A stretch of DNA of 64,000 bases from Geothrix sp. (GCA_030824075.1 JAVBYJ010000010.1:1-64000), one strand, 5' to 3'; numbered from the stretch's first letter, positions 27,764 through 36,554 are shown. The notes: a model not told the origin generated them from the sequence alone. Made by a program: numbers and translations.

Positions 27764-27787
27764 TTCAGCCCTCAGCGCCTGAACCAC

Positions 27788-27815
27788 CCAGCGGGCCGGT
27801 CCTCCGGCCCGCTGG
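27788..27815 (+). promoter_or_regulatory. Strong intercistronic hairpin between receptor and cyanophycinase genes
   Basis: A perfect 12-base-pair GC-rich stem (arms 27788-27799 and 27804-27815, CCAGCGGGCCGG) with loop TCCT lies 25 bases after the receptor's stop. There is no T tract, so it is not a classical terminator. Such hairpins between a highly expressed porin-type gene and enzymes often stabilise the upstream mRNA or reduce read-through. Confidence 0.7.
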
Positions 27816-27846
27816 CTTGCGGAATCTCCGACTGAAAGCCGCTCCC

Positions 27847-28680
27847 ATGCTCCGATTTCTTGCCAGCCTCGCCCTTTCCCTTGCGGGGGTCCTCTCCTTG
27901 GCCGCATCACCTCCCAAGGGCACCCTGGTCATCGTGGGTGGCGGGGGCATGCCGCAGGACATCCTGGAGGCCTTCTTCCGTGCCTCCGGCGGCAAGGGCG
28001 GGGTGGTGGGCATCGTGCCCACCTCCACCAGCGATCCGGACGGTGCGCTGAAGGAATGGAAGGACGATCTGGAGAAGGCGGGCCTCGCCTTCGTTCCCCT
28101 CGATGTCCGCACGCGGGAAGACGCCTCGGATCCGGCCATGCTCGACCGGGCCCGGCGCTGCACAGGTTTCTGGTTCTCGGGCGGGGACCAGAACCGCGTG
28201 GGCGACAAGATCGTGGGCACGCCGTTCCAGAAGGTCGTCCAGGACCGTTACCAGGCCGGCGCCGCCATCGGCGGCACCAGCGCCGGGGCCGCCATCATGT
28301 CGAAGGTCATGCTCACGGGCGATGACCGCCACGGCAAGGAAGCCCTGTCCGAGTTCGGCCCGGGGGCCTACGGCACCCGCGAAGGCATGGGGTTCCTGCC
28401 CGACCGTGTGGTCGTGGATCAGCACTTCCTGCGCCGCTCCCGGGAGAACCGCCTCTTCAGCGTGATCATGGACCACCCCGATCACCTGGGCCTGGGCATC
28501 GACGAAGCCACGGCCCTGGTGGTGAAGGACGGCAGGGCGACGGTGGCGGGGGAACGCTCCGTCATGGTCTTCGATCCCTCGGGGATGGCTCTGGATGGCG
28601 CGTCCTTCCGGGATCTCCGGATCCATGTCCTTCGCAGCGGCCAGTCCATCGATCTGGCCACCCGCAAGGTCGCGCCATGA
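27847..28680 (+). CDS. Exported cyanophycinase (S51 family serine peptidase)
   Basis: A 277-residue S51-family protein. The nucleophile elbow GGTSAGAAI has Ser145. The glutamine-bearing GGDQN and the histidine-bearing VVDQHFLRRSRENRL are also typical of cyanophycinase, which cuts cyanophycin into beta-Asp-Arg dipeptides. Residues 1-20 form a signal peptide (MLRFLASLALSLAGVLSLAA), so it resembles the extracellular CphE type. ATG 27847 is chosen because the signal peptide starts there. An isoaspartyl dipeptidase gene follows two genes later. Other S51 members act on alpha-aspartyl peptides or have unknown targets, so the substrate is inferred from family plus context. Confidence 0.85.
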   Translation: MLRFLASLALSLAGVLSLAASPPKGTLVIVGGGGMPQDILEAFFRASGGKGGVVGIVPTSTSDPDGALKEWKDDLEKAGLAFVPLDVRTREDASDPAMLDRARRCTGFWFSGGDQNRVGDKIVGTPFQKVVQDRYQAGAAIGGTSAGAAIMSKVMLTGDDRHGKEALSEFGPGAYGTREGMGFLPDRVVVDQHFLRRSRENRLFSVIMDHPDHLGLGIDEATALVVKDGRATVAGERSVMVFDPSGMALDGASFRDLRIHVLRSGQSIDLATRKVAP

Positions 28681-30164
28681 CTGGCGGTGCGCGGTTCGCA
28701 AGCCTGCTCCTGATTCTTGCGGCGGCCGGGTTCGCCGGCTCTGTCCAAGCCCCCTTTCCGGCGGATCACCGCACCCTGCGGCAGACGGTGTCCTACGACC
28801 AGATGTCCACCTTCCTCAGCGCGGTGGCCCGGCCCGGGTTCATCACGGTCACCGAAGAGGGTCGCAGCACCCAGGGCCGCAAGCTCTACCTGGTGCGCCT
28901 CAACCGCGGTGGCGCGAAGGCCCGGTTCAAGGTGCTCTACTACGCCCAGCAGCATGGGGACGAGGTGGCAGGCAAGGATGCTCAGCTGACGCTCATCCGG
29001 GACATCGCGGAACACCCTGCCCTGCTGCCCGAGGACGTGGACCTCTACCTGATGCCCATGCTGAACCCCGATGGCGCCGAGGCCCACACCCGCACCAACG
29101 GGACGGGTGCCGACCTGAACCGCGATCACCTCCTGCTCGCCCAGCCCGAGACCCGCACCCTCCACCGGGTGGCCCGGCGCATCCGGCCCCACCTCGCGGT
29201 GGACAGCCACGAATTCGGACGGGATGGGGACGGCTACACCAAGAAGGGCTGGACCGCCTGGCCCATCATTACCATGGATGCTGCCAACCACCCGCTGATC
29301 CCGGAGGCCCTCAAGACCATGGGCCTGGCGGCCGTGGCCTCTGCGGCGCCGCTCCAGGCCAGAGCCGGACATGCCTACCAGCGCTACACCGTGGGCGGAC
29401 CGCCACCAGACGAGGAGATCCGGCCTTCCACCTCGGAAGTGGACGATGGTCGCAACGGCATGGGCACCCTGGGCGCCCTGTCCTTCATCATCGAGGCCGG
29501 CGTCCGCCACCGGGCAGCCGATCCCCAGGCGGATCTGGGTGAGCGGGTGGACGGCTACCGCATCCTCTACCGACACCTGCTTGGCGACCGGTCCTGGCGC
29601 GAGCGGGTGCGGAAGCAGGCGGAGCAGGCCCGCCGTGAGCCCCTGCCCCCCTTCATCGCCACCAACACGTTCTGGGCGAATCGGGGCGGCAAGGTCATCC
29701 CGGTGAAAGTCATCGAAACCGCCACGGGCCGGACACTCGAGGTCCCCACCGCCAACGCCATGACCGATCTGGTGGTGAAGGGCAGCGTACCCACGCCCAG
29801 GGCCTATGCCATTGATCCCATCGCCGCGGCCCGCTTCCTTCCCGTGCTGGAGGCCCAGGGCCTGCGCTGGGAGACCCTCGCAGCGCCCCGCCGCGTGCGG
29901 CTGGAGCGGGTCCGCCTGCTCCGCCTCGAGGAGCCGTACGACGACTTGTATCAGCGGTACAAGGACCGGCAGATCGTCGAACGGCAGTCCCAGGCCGAGG
30001 TCGATCTGCCCGCCGGGACGCTCATCGTCCCCCTCGATCAGGATCTGGCCCGCCGCGCCATCCAGGTGCTCGAGCCCTGCCTGCTCTACGGGCTGTACGG
30101 CTACCCCGGCTTCCGCGAACTGGCCCGACCCGGGGCCGATCTGCCGGTGTCCCGCCTCTTCTGA
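28677..30164 (+). CDS. Exported M14-family zinc carboxypeptidase
   Basis: A 495-residue M14 peptidase with a signal peptide (residues 1-24, ending GSVQA). The zinc ligands are His93, Glu96 (QQHGDEVAG) and His178 (AVDSHEFGRDGD). NRD at 148-150 supplies the substrate-binding Arg, and Glu273 (LSFIIEAGVRH) is the catalytic base. The last 150 residues form a C-terminal domain of unknown function. The ATG overlaps the cyanophycinase stop (ATGA), so the two are translated together. It may trim arginine or other C-terminal residues from peptides released outside the cytoplasm. It differs from the cytoplasmic-looking M14 protein at 706-2238. Confidence 0.88.
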   Translation: MTGGARFASLLLILAAAGFAGSVQAPFPADHRTLRQTVSYDQMSTFLSAVARPGFITVTEEGRSTQGRKLYLVRLNRGGAKARFKVLYYAQQHGDEVAGKDAQLTLIRDIAEHPALLPEDVDLYLMPMLNPDGAEAHTRTNGTGADLNRDHLLLAQPETRTLHRVARRIRPHLAVDSHEFGRDGDGYTKKGWTAWPIITMDAANHPLIPEALKTMGLAAVASAAPLQARAGHAYQRYTVGGPPPDEEIRPSTSEVDDGRNGMGTLGALSFIIEAGVRHRAADPQADLGERVDGYRILYRHLLGDRSWRERVRKQAEQARREPLPPFIATNTFWANRGGKVIPVKVIETATGRTLEVPTANAMTDLVVKGSVPTPRAYAIDPIAAARFLPVLEAQGLRWETLAAPRRVRLERVRLLRLEEPYDDLYQRYKDRQIVERQSQAEVDLPAGTLIVPLDQDLARRAIQVLEPCLLYGLYGYPGFRELARPGADLPVSRLF

Positions 30165-30200
30165 ACCCGTTCCGGACCCTGCGGTCTGGCTGGAGTCCCC

Positions 30201-31367
30201 ATGCTGCTCCTGATCAAGAATGCCGATGTCTACGCCCCGGAACCGGGGGGTCGGTGCGACCTGCTCATCGGGGGCGGCAAGCTCCTCCGCATGGAGCCGG
30301 ACATCCGCATCGCCCGGAAATACTGCGAGGTGATCGACGCCCGGAACCTCAAGGCGGTGCCCGGTTTCATCGACGGCCACGTGCACATCATGGGCGGTGG
30401 CGGCGAAGGAGGCTTCGCCACCCGCACACCGGACCTGCCCCTCACGGATGCGATCCAGGGCGGCGTCACCACCGTGGTCGGCTGCCTGGGCACCGATGGG
30501 TACACGCGAAACATGGCGGGCCTGCTGGCCAAGGCCAAGGGTCTCGACGAGGAGGGCCTCAGCACGTTCGTCTATTCGGGTTCGTACGGGCTGCCCCTGC
30601 GCACCCTCATGCCCAGCCTGGAGGAGGATCTGCTCTTCATCGACAAGGTGATTGGCGCGGGCGAAGTGGCCCTCTCCGACCACCGCTCCAGCCAGCCCAC
30701 CTTCGAGGCCTTCGCCCAGGTGGTGGCCATGGCGCGGCGGGGGGGTATGTTATCGGGCAAGGCCGGGATCGTGAATGTCCACCTGGGGGATGGGCCCCGG
30801 GGCCTGGACTTTCTGCGCCGCCTCCTGGCGGAAACCGAGTTGTCCGCGACTCAGATGCTGCCTACCCACATCAACCGCAACCCGCGCCTCTTCGAGGAAG
30901 GCATCGCCTACGCCAAAGGCGGCGGGTTCGTGGACTTCACCACCTCGACCCTGCCTTCGTACCTCGAGGATGGTGAAATCCCCTGCGCCAAGGCGCTGCG
31001 CCGCATGTTGGAGGCGGGGGTGGATCCGGGCCACATCACGTTCACCTCCGACGGCCAGGGCAGCCTGCCGGACTGGGACCGCAAGGGCCGCCTGCAAGAG
31101 ATCTCCGTGGGCCGCGTCACCTCGCTCTTCCCGGCCGTGCGCCAGGCCGTGCTGGAGGAGGGCATCCCCCTCGAAACGGCCCTGCGCGTGATCACCGCCA
31201 ATCCAGCCCGCATCCTCAAGCTGAAAGCCAAGGGGCGGCTGGCACCGGGGATGGACGCGGACATCGTCCTGCTGGATCCGCAGACCCTGGAGGTGCGCAC
31301 CGTCATCGCCAAAGGACGCCTGCTGATGAAAGCGGGCAAGCTGATGGCGAAGGGGATGTTCCAGTGA
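30201..31367 (+). CDS. iadA: Isoaspartyl dipeptidase (beta-aspartyl-peptidase), M38 amidohydrolase
   Basis: A 388-residue amidohydrolase of the IadA type, which splits beta-aspartyl dipeptides. Metal ligands are visible as HxH (His60, His62), His193 (VHLGDG), His222 (PTHINR) and Asp283 (FTSDGQGS). The family segment GAGEVALSDHRSSQ has Glu154 where, from memory, E. coli IadA has the carbamylated bridging Lys162. No signal peptide is present, so it acts in the cytoplasm on imported dipeptides. It is 36 bases after the M14 gene and overlaps the transporter gene (GTGA). With the cyanophycinase it completes a route from cyanophycin to Asp plus Arg. Confidence 0.9.
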   Translation: MLLLIKNADVYAPEPGGRCDLLIGGGKLLRMEPDIRIARKYCEVIDARNLKAVPGFIDGHVHIMGGGGEGGFATRTPDLPLTDAIQGGVTTVVGCLGTDGYTRNMAGLLAKAKGLDEEGLSTFVYSGSYGLPLRTLMPSLEEDLLFIDKVIGAGEVALSDHRSSQPTFEAFAQVVAMARRGGMLSGKAGIVNVHLGDGPRGLDFLRRLLAETELSATQMLPTHINRNPRLFEEGIAYAKGGGFVDFTTSTLPSYLEDGEIPCAKALRRMLEAGVDPGHITFTSDGQGSLPDWDRKGRLQEISVGRVTSLFPAVRQAVLEEGIPLETALRVITANPARILKLKAKGRLAPGMDADIVLLDPQTLEVRTVIAKGRLLMKAGKLMAKGMFQ

Positions 31368-32818
31368 ACGACCAGGAGCAGGCCCCCAGCCCCCAGCTTC
31401 CGGTGCCCTCCTCGGGCCTGAAGATGCCCCACACCCTCGTGATCGTGGGAGCCCTGATCGTGCTGGTTCTGATCCTCTCCTGGATCGTGCCCTCGGGCGA
31501 GTTCCAGCGCATCGAAAAGGTGCTGCCGGACGGCGGCCGGATCAAGGTTCCCGTGGATGGCACCTTCCACCAGATTCCCAAGACCTACCTGGGCCTCCAC
31601 ACCCTCTTCCTGGCGCCCATCAAGGGTTTCCTTGATGGCGCGGGCCTGATCTCCTTCCTGCTCATCATCGGGGGGAGCTTCGCCATCTTTCAGGAGACCG
31701 GCGCGGTGGAACAGGGCATCAAGCGGCTCATGGTCCACCACGTGCGCCGCCACCCCACCCTGGAGACGCTCTTCATCCCGGTGCTGATGACCGTGTTTTC
31801 ACTGGCCGGGGCGGTCTTCGGCATGGCCGAGGAGCTGATCCCCTTCATCGTGATCTTCATCGCCCTGTCCCGGGCCCTGGGCTACGACTCCATCGTGGGC
31901 GTGAGCATCCCCTTCCTGGGTGCCGCCGCCGGGTTCGCCTGCGCCTTCTTCAATCCCTTCACCGTCGGCGTGGCCCAGGGTATTGCGGGCGTCCCCATCT
32001 ACTCGGGGCTGACCTACCGGGTGGGTGCCTGGGTGGTGGCCACGGCCGTGGTGATCGCCTACGTGATGGTCTATGCCGCCAAGATCAAGCGGAATCCCGA
32101 ACTGAGCCCTGTCCGGGATATCGATCTGGCCCGCGAATCCAGCGTTCCGGCCGGATCAAGCGATGACTGGAACCGTTCGCACATCCTCGCGCTCCTGACC
32201 TTCTTTGGCGCCCTGATCCTGCTGGTCTACGGCGTCCTGAAATACCAGTGGTACCTGGAGGCCATCGCCGCCCTCTTTCTCGGCATGGGCATCCTGGTGG
32301 GCCTCATCGCGCGCATGGGCCCCAGCACCCTGGCGCAGCACTTCATCGCGGGCGCCAAGGACATGGTCGGCGTGGTGTTCATCGTGGCCTGCGCCCGGGC
32401 GTTGCTGGTCATCGCCAACGACGCCCGGATCATGGACACCCTGCTGCTCTACGGCTCCAACGCCATCCGCGTGCTGCCCCAGGCCATGACCGCCCAGGTG
32501 ATGTTCCTGGTGCAGTGCGTCATCAACTTCTTCATTCACTCGGGCACCTCCCAGGCGGCGCTCACCATGCCGGTGCTGGCGCCCCTCTCGGACCTGGTGG
32601 GCATCACCCGCCAGACCTGCGTCTACAGCTTCGCCCTGTCGGAACTGATCAACCCCATCCTGCCCACCAGCGCCGTGACCATGGGCGTGCTGGGCGCGGC
32701 CAAGATCCCCTGGGATCGCTGGGCCCGCTGGTTCCTGCCCCTCATGCTCATCCTGGTGGTCCTGGCTTTCCTGCTGCTGGTGCCCCCCACGCTGCTGTTC
32801 TACTGGGGCCCGGTGTGA
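31364..32818 (+). CDS. YfcC-family membrane carrier (C4-dicarboxylate/amino-acid transporter-like)
   Basis: A 484-residue integral membrane protein with about 12 helices of the YfcC/DcuC-like superfamily, including WIVPSGEFQR after the first helix, GGSFAIFQETGAVEQGI, GMAEELIPF and FFIHSGTSQAAL. Relatives carry C4-dicarboxylates, arginine/ornithine or short peptides, and related genes (often annotated YfcC) frequently pair with peptidases. The GTG start overlaps the isoaspartyl dipeptidase stop. Context suggests import of dipeptides or the released amino acids. Substrate and direction cannot be told from sequence. It also overlaps the next gene (GTGA). Confidence 0.85.
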   Translation: MNDQEQAPSPQLPVPSSGLKMPHTLVIVGALIVLVLILSWIVPSGEFQRIEKVLPDGGRIKVPVDGTFHQIPKTYLGLHTLFLAPIKGFLDGAGLISFLLIIGGSFAIFQETGAVEQGIKRLMVHHVRRHPTLETLFIPVLMTVFSLAGAVFGMAEELIPFIVIFIALSRALGYDSIVGVSIPFLGAAAGFACAFFNPFTVGVAQGIAGVPIYSGLTYRVGAWVVATAVVIAYVMVYAAKIKRNPELSPVRDIDLARESSVPAGSSDDWNRSHILALLTFFGALILLVYGVLKYQWYLEAIAALFLGMGILVGLIARMGPSTLAQHFIAGAKDMVGVVFIVACARALLVIANDARIMDTLLLYGSNAIRVLPQAMTAQVMFLVQCVINFFIHSGTSQAALTMPVLAPLSDLVGITRQTCVYSFALSELINPILPTSAVTMGVLGAAKIPWDRWARWFLPLMLILVVLAFLLLVPPTLLFYWGPV

Positions 32819-34368
32819 ACCGGCAGGTCCTTTCTTCGCTCACGCTGTGGGGCCTCCTCGCCAGTTCCGCCATGGCCCAGGATTCGGCTGGAGACTTCAT
32901 CCGCGTCATCCGCCCGGAGCCCCTTCCGGCACCGCTGTCGACGCTACTGGGCGACCTGCACACACCGCGGATCGCCCAGCACATGACCTTCCTCGCGGAT
33001 CCCCACCGCGAAGGCCGGGGCCTCGGCACCCGGGGGCTGGACGATACCGTCGGCTACCTCGCGGCGCAGTTGAAGGCCTCGGGCATCCCCCCCCTCGGCG
33101 GGTCCTACCTTCAGTCCGTGCCCATGCGGAAGGTGCAGCCGGGGGCCAGCCAGATCACCCTTCGGGCCCCGTCGGGTGCCTTCACCTTCCGGGCGGGCCG
33201 GGACGCCGTGCTACCGCCCATCGCACCCGGAACCCTTTCGGGGCCCCTCGTCTTCGTTGGATACGGCATCCAGGAACCCGCCCTCGGGCACGACGATTTC
33301 CGCGACCTCGAGGTCCGGGGCAAGGTCGTGGTTTTCCTGGCGAGATGTCCAGAGGGCCCGCTTTGGCAGACGCCTGACCTCCTCGCGAAATACGCCTCCC
33401 AGCGGCCTGCAGACCGCTACGACAGCCGCTTGGCCGTGCTGGAAAAACTCGGTGCCCGCGCGGCCATCGCGGTGGAGGACGGGTTGGAGCGTCGCATCCG
33501 GGAAGGCAAAGAGACCCTCCAACCCTATTTCCTCGCGGAGGCCGGTGTCCCCATCTCCGGCGAGCCGCCCCTGGCGCGGGTGGCCCTGATCCCTGAGCTC
33601 CGGGGATGCATCAAGGCCGGGTTCGAGGGCACGGCGACCCTGACGGTACGTGGCCGGGTGAAGGGCTTCCGTGGTTTCAACGTGATGGGCAGACTGGAGG
33701 GCTCCGATCCGGCGCTGCGCCAGGAGGCCGTCCTCCTGGGGGCCCACATGGACCACCTCGGCATGCCGGACGGCGTGCTGCATCCCGGCGCGGACGACAA
33801 CGCCTCGGGCGTGGCGGCCCTGCTGGAGATCGGCCGGGCCGCCGCCAAGGCTCCCACCCGCCCCCGGCGCACGCTCCTCCTGGCCTTCTGGACCGGCGAG
33901 GAGGAGGGCAAGTTCGGCTCCGGCCACTACACCCGGCATCCCCGTTGGCCCCTGGTCACGACGAAGGCCTACCTCAATCTGGACATGATCGCCCACCCCT
34001 GGACGACCGCAGAACTCCAGACCCTGGTGGCCGAGGCCAAGGCGCCGAAGGCCTTCCTGAATGGGCTGGATCCCGCCCACTTTGCCGAGCCGGGACTGTC
34101 CATGGCGCACCGGGACCTGGGTCCGGTTCTCATCCAGGCGGGCCGAGGCACGGGTATGTCCCTGCACCTGGACTGGACGGACGGACGGAATGGCGGCAGC
34201 GACTACCGCGACTTCGCCCGGCTCAACGTGCCCTTTGTGCGTTTCTTCGGGAGCTATTTCCCGGACTACCACCAACCCGGCGACACCCTCGACAAGCTGG
34301 ATCCCGAGCAGGTGAAACGCATGGCCCGGCTCGTGCTCGCCACCGCCTGGCTGCTGGCGGACCGCTGA
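32815..34368 (+). CDS. Exported M28-family zinc peptidase (aminopeptidase-like, PA domain)
   Basis: A 517-residue peptidase from GTG 32815, coupled to the carrier gene. It has a signal peptide (residues 1-21, ending SSAMA). A PA-type insert covers the middle (FVGYGIQEPALGHDDFRDLEVRGKV-type region). The M28 co-catalytic zinc site follows: AHMDHLGM, GADDNASGVAAL, GEEEGKFGSGH, NLDMIA, and the late His in FPDYHQPGDT. The family removes N-terminal amino acids from peptides. As the last gene of the locus it would add exopeptidase activity in the periplasm or outside. A palindromic repeat lies about 40 bases downstream. Confidence 0.88.
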   Translation: MNRQVLSSLTLWGLLASSAMAQDSAGDFIRVIRPEPLPAPLSTLLGDLHTPRIAQHMTFLADPHREGRGLGTRGLDDTVGYLAAQLKASGIPPLGGSYLQSVPMRKVQPGASQITLRAPSGAFTFRAGRDAVLPPIAPGTLSGPLVFVGYGIQEPALGHDDFRDLEVRGKVVVFLARCPEGPLWQTPDLLAKYASQRPADRYDSRLAVLEKLGARAAIAVEDGLERRIREGKETLQPYFLAEAGVPISGEPPLARVALIPELRGCIKAGFEGTATLTVRGRVKGFRGFNVMGRLEGSDPALRQEAVLLGAHMDHLGMPDGVLHPGADDNASGVAALLEIGRAAAKAPTRPRRTLLLAFWTGEEEGKFGSGHYTRHPRWPLVTTKAYLNLDMIAHPWTTAELQTLVAEAKAPKAFLNGLDPAHFAEPGLSMAHRDLGPVLIQAGRGTGMSLHLDWTDGRNGGSDYRDFARLNVPFVRFFGSYFPDYHQPGDTLDKLDPEQVKRMARLVLATAWLLADR

Positions 34369-34408
34369 GCGGAACAGCGCGTGTCCAGAGGCAAGTAAAT
34401 TGATTTTG

Positions 34409-34483
34409 AAGCCACGGATGAACACAGATCAACACAGATGCAAAGACCCCGATCCGTGTTCATCTGTGTTCATCTGTGGTTTC
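34409..34483. repeat. Palindromic interspersed repeat, copy 2
   Basis: A 75-base element of the same family as 22752-22821. The left arm begins AAGCCACGGATGAACAC and the right arm ends TTCATCTGTGGTTT, with the same tandem GATGAACAC-like units and a short central loop (GCAAAGACCCC). It sits between the M28 and CapA stop codons, which converge here. The two copies lie 11.7 kb apart. Confidence 0.85.
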
Positions 34484-34511
34484 CCTCATCCTTTCCATGG
34501 CTGCTTACGGA

Positions 34512-35849
34512 TCACTCGAGTTCGACCTCTGCGTACCACCCCTTGCTGATGATCTTGGTGCCGTAGGGCGCGGACAGTTTCTGCATGAGCGCGAGGATCT
34601 CTCCGCCCCGCTTGGTGCTGGCCAGGCGCGGCACACCGTAGAGGGGACCCTCGTCATCGATGGTGACGGGCAGCAGCTGGATCCGCTTCAGCTTCCCCTG
34701 ATTCAGGGTCATGCGGACCATCACGGACTCCATGACTTCGCGGGATTCCCGGCGGTCCCACACGGAGACATTGGTGGGCCGAGGCATCTCGATGTCCCTC
34801 TGGTGGATGAGATCCACGGGAATCCGATCCGGCGTCCGGTACTGGTAGATGAAATCGCCCAGGCTGTAGAAGATGGGCCTGCCCTTGTAGATCTCGATGC
34901 CGCGCAGCACATGGGGCCCGGTGCCCAGCACCAGATCCGCTCCCGCTTCGATGGCGCGGTGGAACATGATCTGGTCATTGGGCGGCGTGGTGTCCTGGAT
35001 CCCGTAGGCGCGGTGATGGGTCACGTCGTGGTTGTGCAGCGACACCAGCAGCACATCTGACCGTCGCCTGGCGAGGAGGATATCGTCCTCCATGGCCTTC
35101 ACGTCGGCCTCCAGGGGGCCCTCCACCTTCTCCACCTGTCCGTCCTTCGCCACGAGGATCACGGCCGGATCGATGGTGGCCAGGGAGGGTCCATTCGGAT
35201 CCTTGGACCGGTATTTGGCCGTCCAGTAGCGCATGTAGGACAGCAGGGCGAAGGTGGTCTTGCGACCCGCGATCTCCATGCGGCCGGGCTTCCGGGCCTC
35301 GGCGAGGGTGGTTCCCGCTCCGGCGTAGGTGATGTTGGTGTGATCCAGGGCCTGGAGGCACTCCTTGAGGCCTTCCGGCCCGAAATCCAGGGCGTGGTTG
35401 TTGGCCAGACTCACGAGGTTGATGCCGGTGCGCGCCAGCTCCCAGCGGAACTCCCGGCCGGCCCGGAAGTTGTAGAAGGGGCGCTGCAGGTCTGGCCGGT
35501 CGTTCAGGGAGAACTCCATGTTCCCGTAGGCGATGTCTGCTTCCTGCATGATCCGGAAGAGGCCGGCACGCTCCGCGTCCGCAAGGTGGGTGATGGGCTG
35601 GTTGAAGATCATGTCACCCACGGCGGTGATGACGACCTCCCCCGGCTCCTCCTTGAGCAGCTCGCCGATGCGGCCCTGCCAGTCGATGCGTTCGGCCGGT
35701 TCCTTCGGCTGGATGCGCCGCTGGTAGACGGAGCGAGGGTCGTCCTTCGTACTGCCGGGGCCCGCCTGGGCCAGACCGGGAACGGTGAGGCTGACCAGCA
35801 GCGCTGCGGCCAGCGGGAGGCTTCGATAGGTCCGGTTCGTCCCGTTCAT
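34512..35849 (-). CDS. CapA-family protein (PgsA-like metallophosphatase fold)
   Basis: A 445-residue CapA/PgsA-family protein with an N-terminal signal peptide (residues 8-29, ending GLAQA). The fold's motifs are AVGDMIF, YGNMEFSLN, NLVSLANNHALDFG, VLLVSLHNHD, GADLVLGTGPHVLRGIEIY and IFYSLGDFIYQY. The founding member takes part in poly-gamma-glutamate capsule synthesis, but many relatives stand alone with other roles. ATG 35849 is preferred because CAGGAG lies upstream and the signal peptide follows at once. It is convergent with the M28 gene. No capsule synthesis genes are nearby, so function is left open. Confidence 0.85.
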   Translation of the reverse strand: MNGTNRTYRSLPLAAALLVSLTVPGLAQAGPGSTKDDPRSVYQRRIQPKEPAERIDWQGRIGELLKEEPGEVVITAVGDMIFNQPITHLADAERAGLFRIMQEADIAYGNMEFSLNDRPDLQRPFYNFRAGREFRWELARTGINLVSLANNHALDFGPEGLKECLQALDHTNITYAGAGTTLAEARKPGRMEIAGRKTTFALLSYMRYWTAKYRSKDPNGPSLATIDPAVILVAKDGQVEKVEGPLEADVKAMEDDILLARRRSDVLLVSLHNHDVTHHRAYGIQDTTPPNDQIMFHRAIEAGADLVLGTGPHVLRGIEIYKGRPIFYSLGDFIYQYRTPDRIPVDLIHQRDIEMPRPTNVSVWDRRESREVMESVMVRMTLNQGKLKRIQLLPVTIDDEGPLYGVPRLASTKRGGEILALMQKLSAPYGTKIISKGWYAEVELE

Positions 35850-35963
35850 GGGTGCTCCTGGCGCTTGAGGGAAGGTATGCACAATTTTGTTTCATTTATC
35901 GGATACAGGCAAAGTATTTCGCGCATCACCGGGCCTTTCCGGGGGGCGTTCTATCCTGGAGTC

Positions 35964-36554
35964 ATGACCACCCACTCCGATTACTGGAACCGCATCTACG
36001 AGGACGAGGGCCGGCCCGGCTGGGATATGAATGGCGCGACCCCCCTGGTGGGCGAGACCCTGGACCTGGCCCATGCCCTGGGCCTGCATCCAGGCGGAGA
36101 CCTGGTGGTTCCGGGCTGCGGCTACGGCCACGACGCGGCGGAACTGGACGCCCGGGGCTTCACGGTCACGGGCCTGGATTTCGCGCCCCTCGCCATCCAG
36201 GGGGCCAGACATCGCTACGGGGATCGGGTCATCTGGTCCCAGGCCGACTGGTTCACCACGCATCTCGGCCCCTGGGACGGGATCTTTGACCACACCTGCT
36301 TCGTGGCCATGGATCCGGTCCGGCGGTCTGCCTATGTGGACGCCTGCGCGGAGCATCTGAAACCGGGAGGCCTCTGGATGACCGTGCTCTTCCACGATGT
36401 GAAGGGGCAGCCGGGCCCACCCCATGCCATCCCCATGGTGGAGATGCGGGCCCTCGTGGAAGCCCGTTTCGAAGTGCTGCACCTGGCTGAAACATCGGGC
36501 AGCCACCCGCGCCGCGCCGGCCGGGAGTATCTGATGGTGGCGCGGAAGCGCTGA
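35964..36554 (+). CDS. SAM-dependent methyltransferase (TPMT-like)
   Basis: A 196-residue class I methyltransferase. It opens TTHSDYWNRIYEDEGRPGWDM, and the SAM-binding motif I reads LVVPGCGYGHDAAELDARG, followed by VTGLDFAPLAI. FDHTCFVAMDP and the late LEAR-type helix match thiopurine S-methyltransferase-like proteins, including halide or thiol methyltransferases. GGAG precedes the ATG. It stands alone between the divergent CapA gene and the ABC transporter. The methyl acceptor may be a small thiol, halide or metalloid compound, and sequence alone does not settle it. Confidence 0.85.
   Translation: MTTHSDYWNRIYEDEGRPGWDMNGATPLVGETLDLAHALGLHPGGDLVVPGCGYGHDAAELDARGFTVTGLDFAPLAIQGARHRYGDRVIWSQADWFTTHLGPWDGIFDHTCFVAMDPVRRSAYVDACAEHLKPGGLWMTVLFHDVKGQPGPPHAIPMVEMRALVEARFEVLHLAETSGSHPRRAGREYLMVARKR

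Noticed and set aside
28482-30683. Long minus-strand frame opposite the M14 and isoaspartyl dipeptidase genes
   Set aside because: It runs across two well-supported plus-strand genes, with antisense codon-bias composition only.
32248-32814. Upstream extension of the M28 peptidase frame into the carrier gene
   Set aside because: The extension translates the carrier gene out of frame into Arg/Pro/His-rich sequence. The GTG at 32815 with a signal peptide is the sound start.
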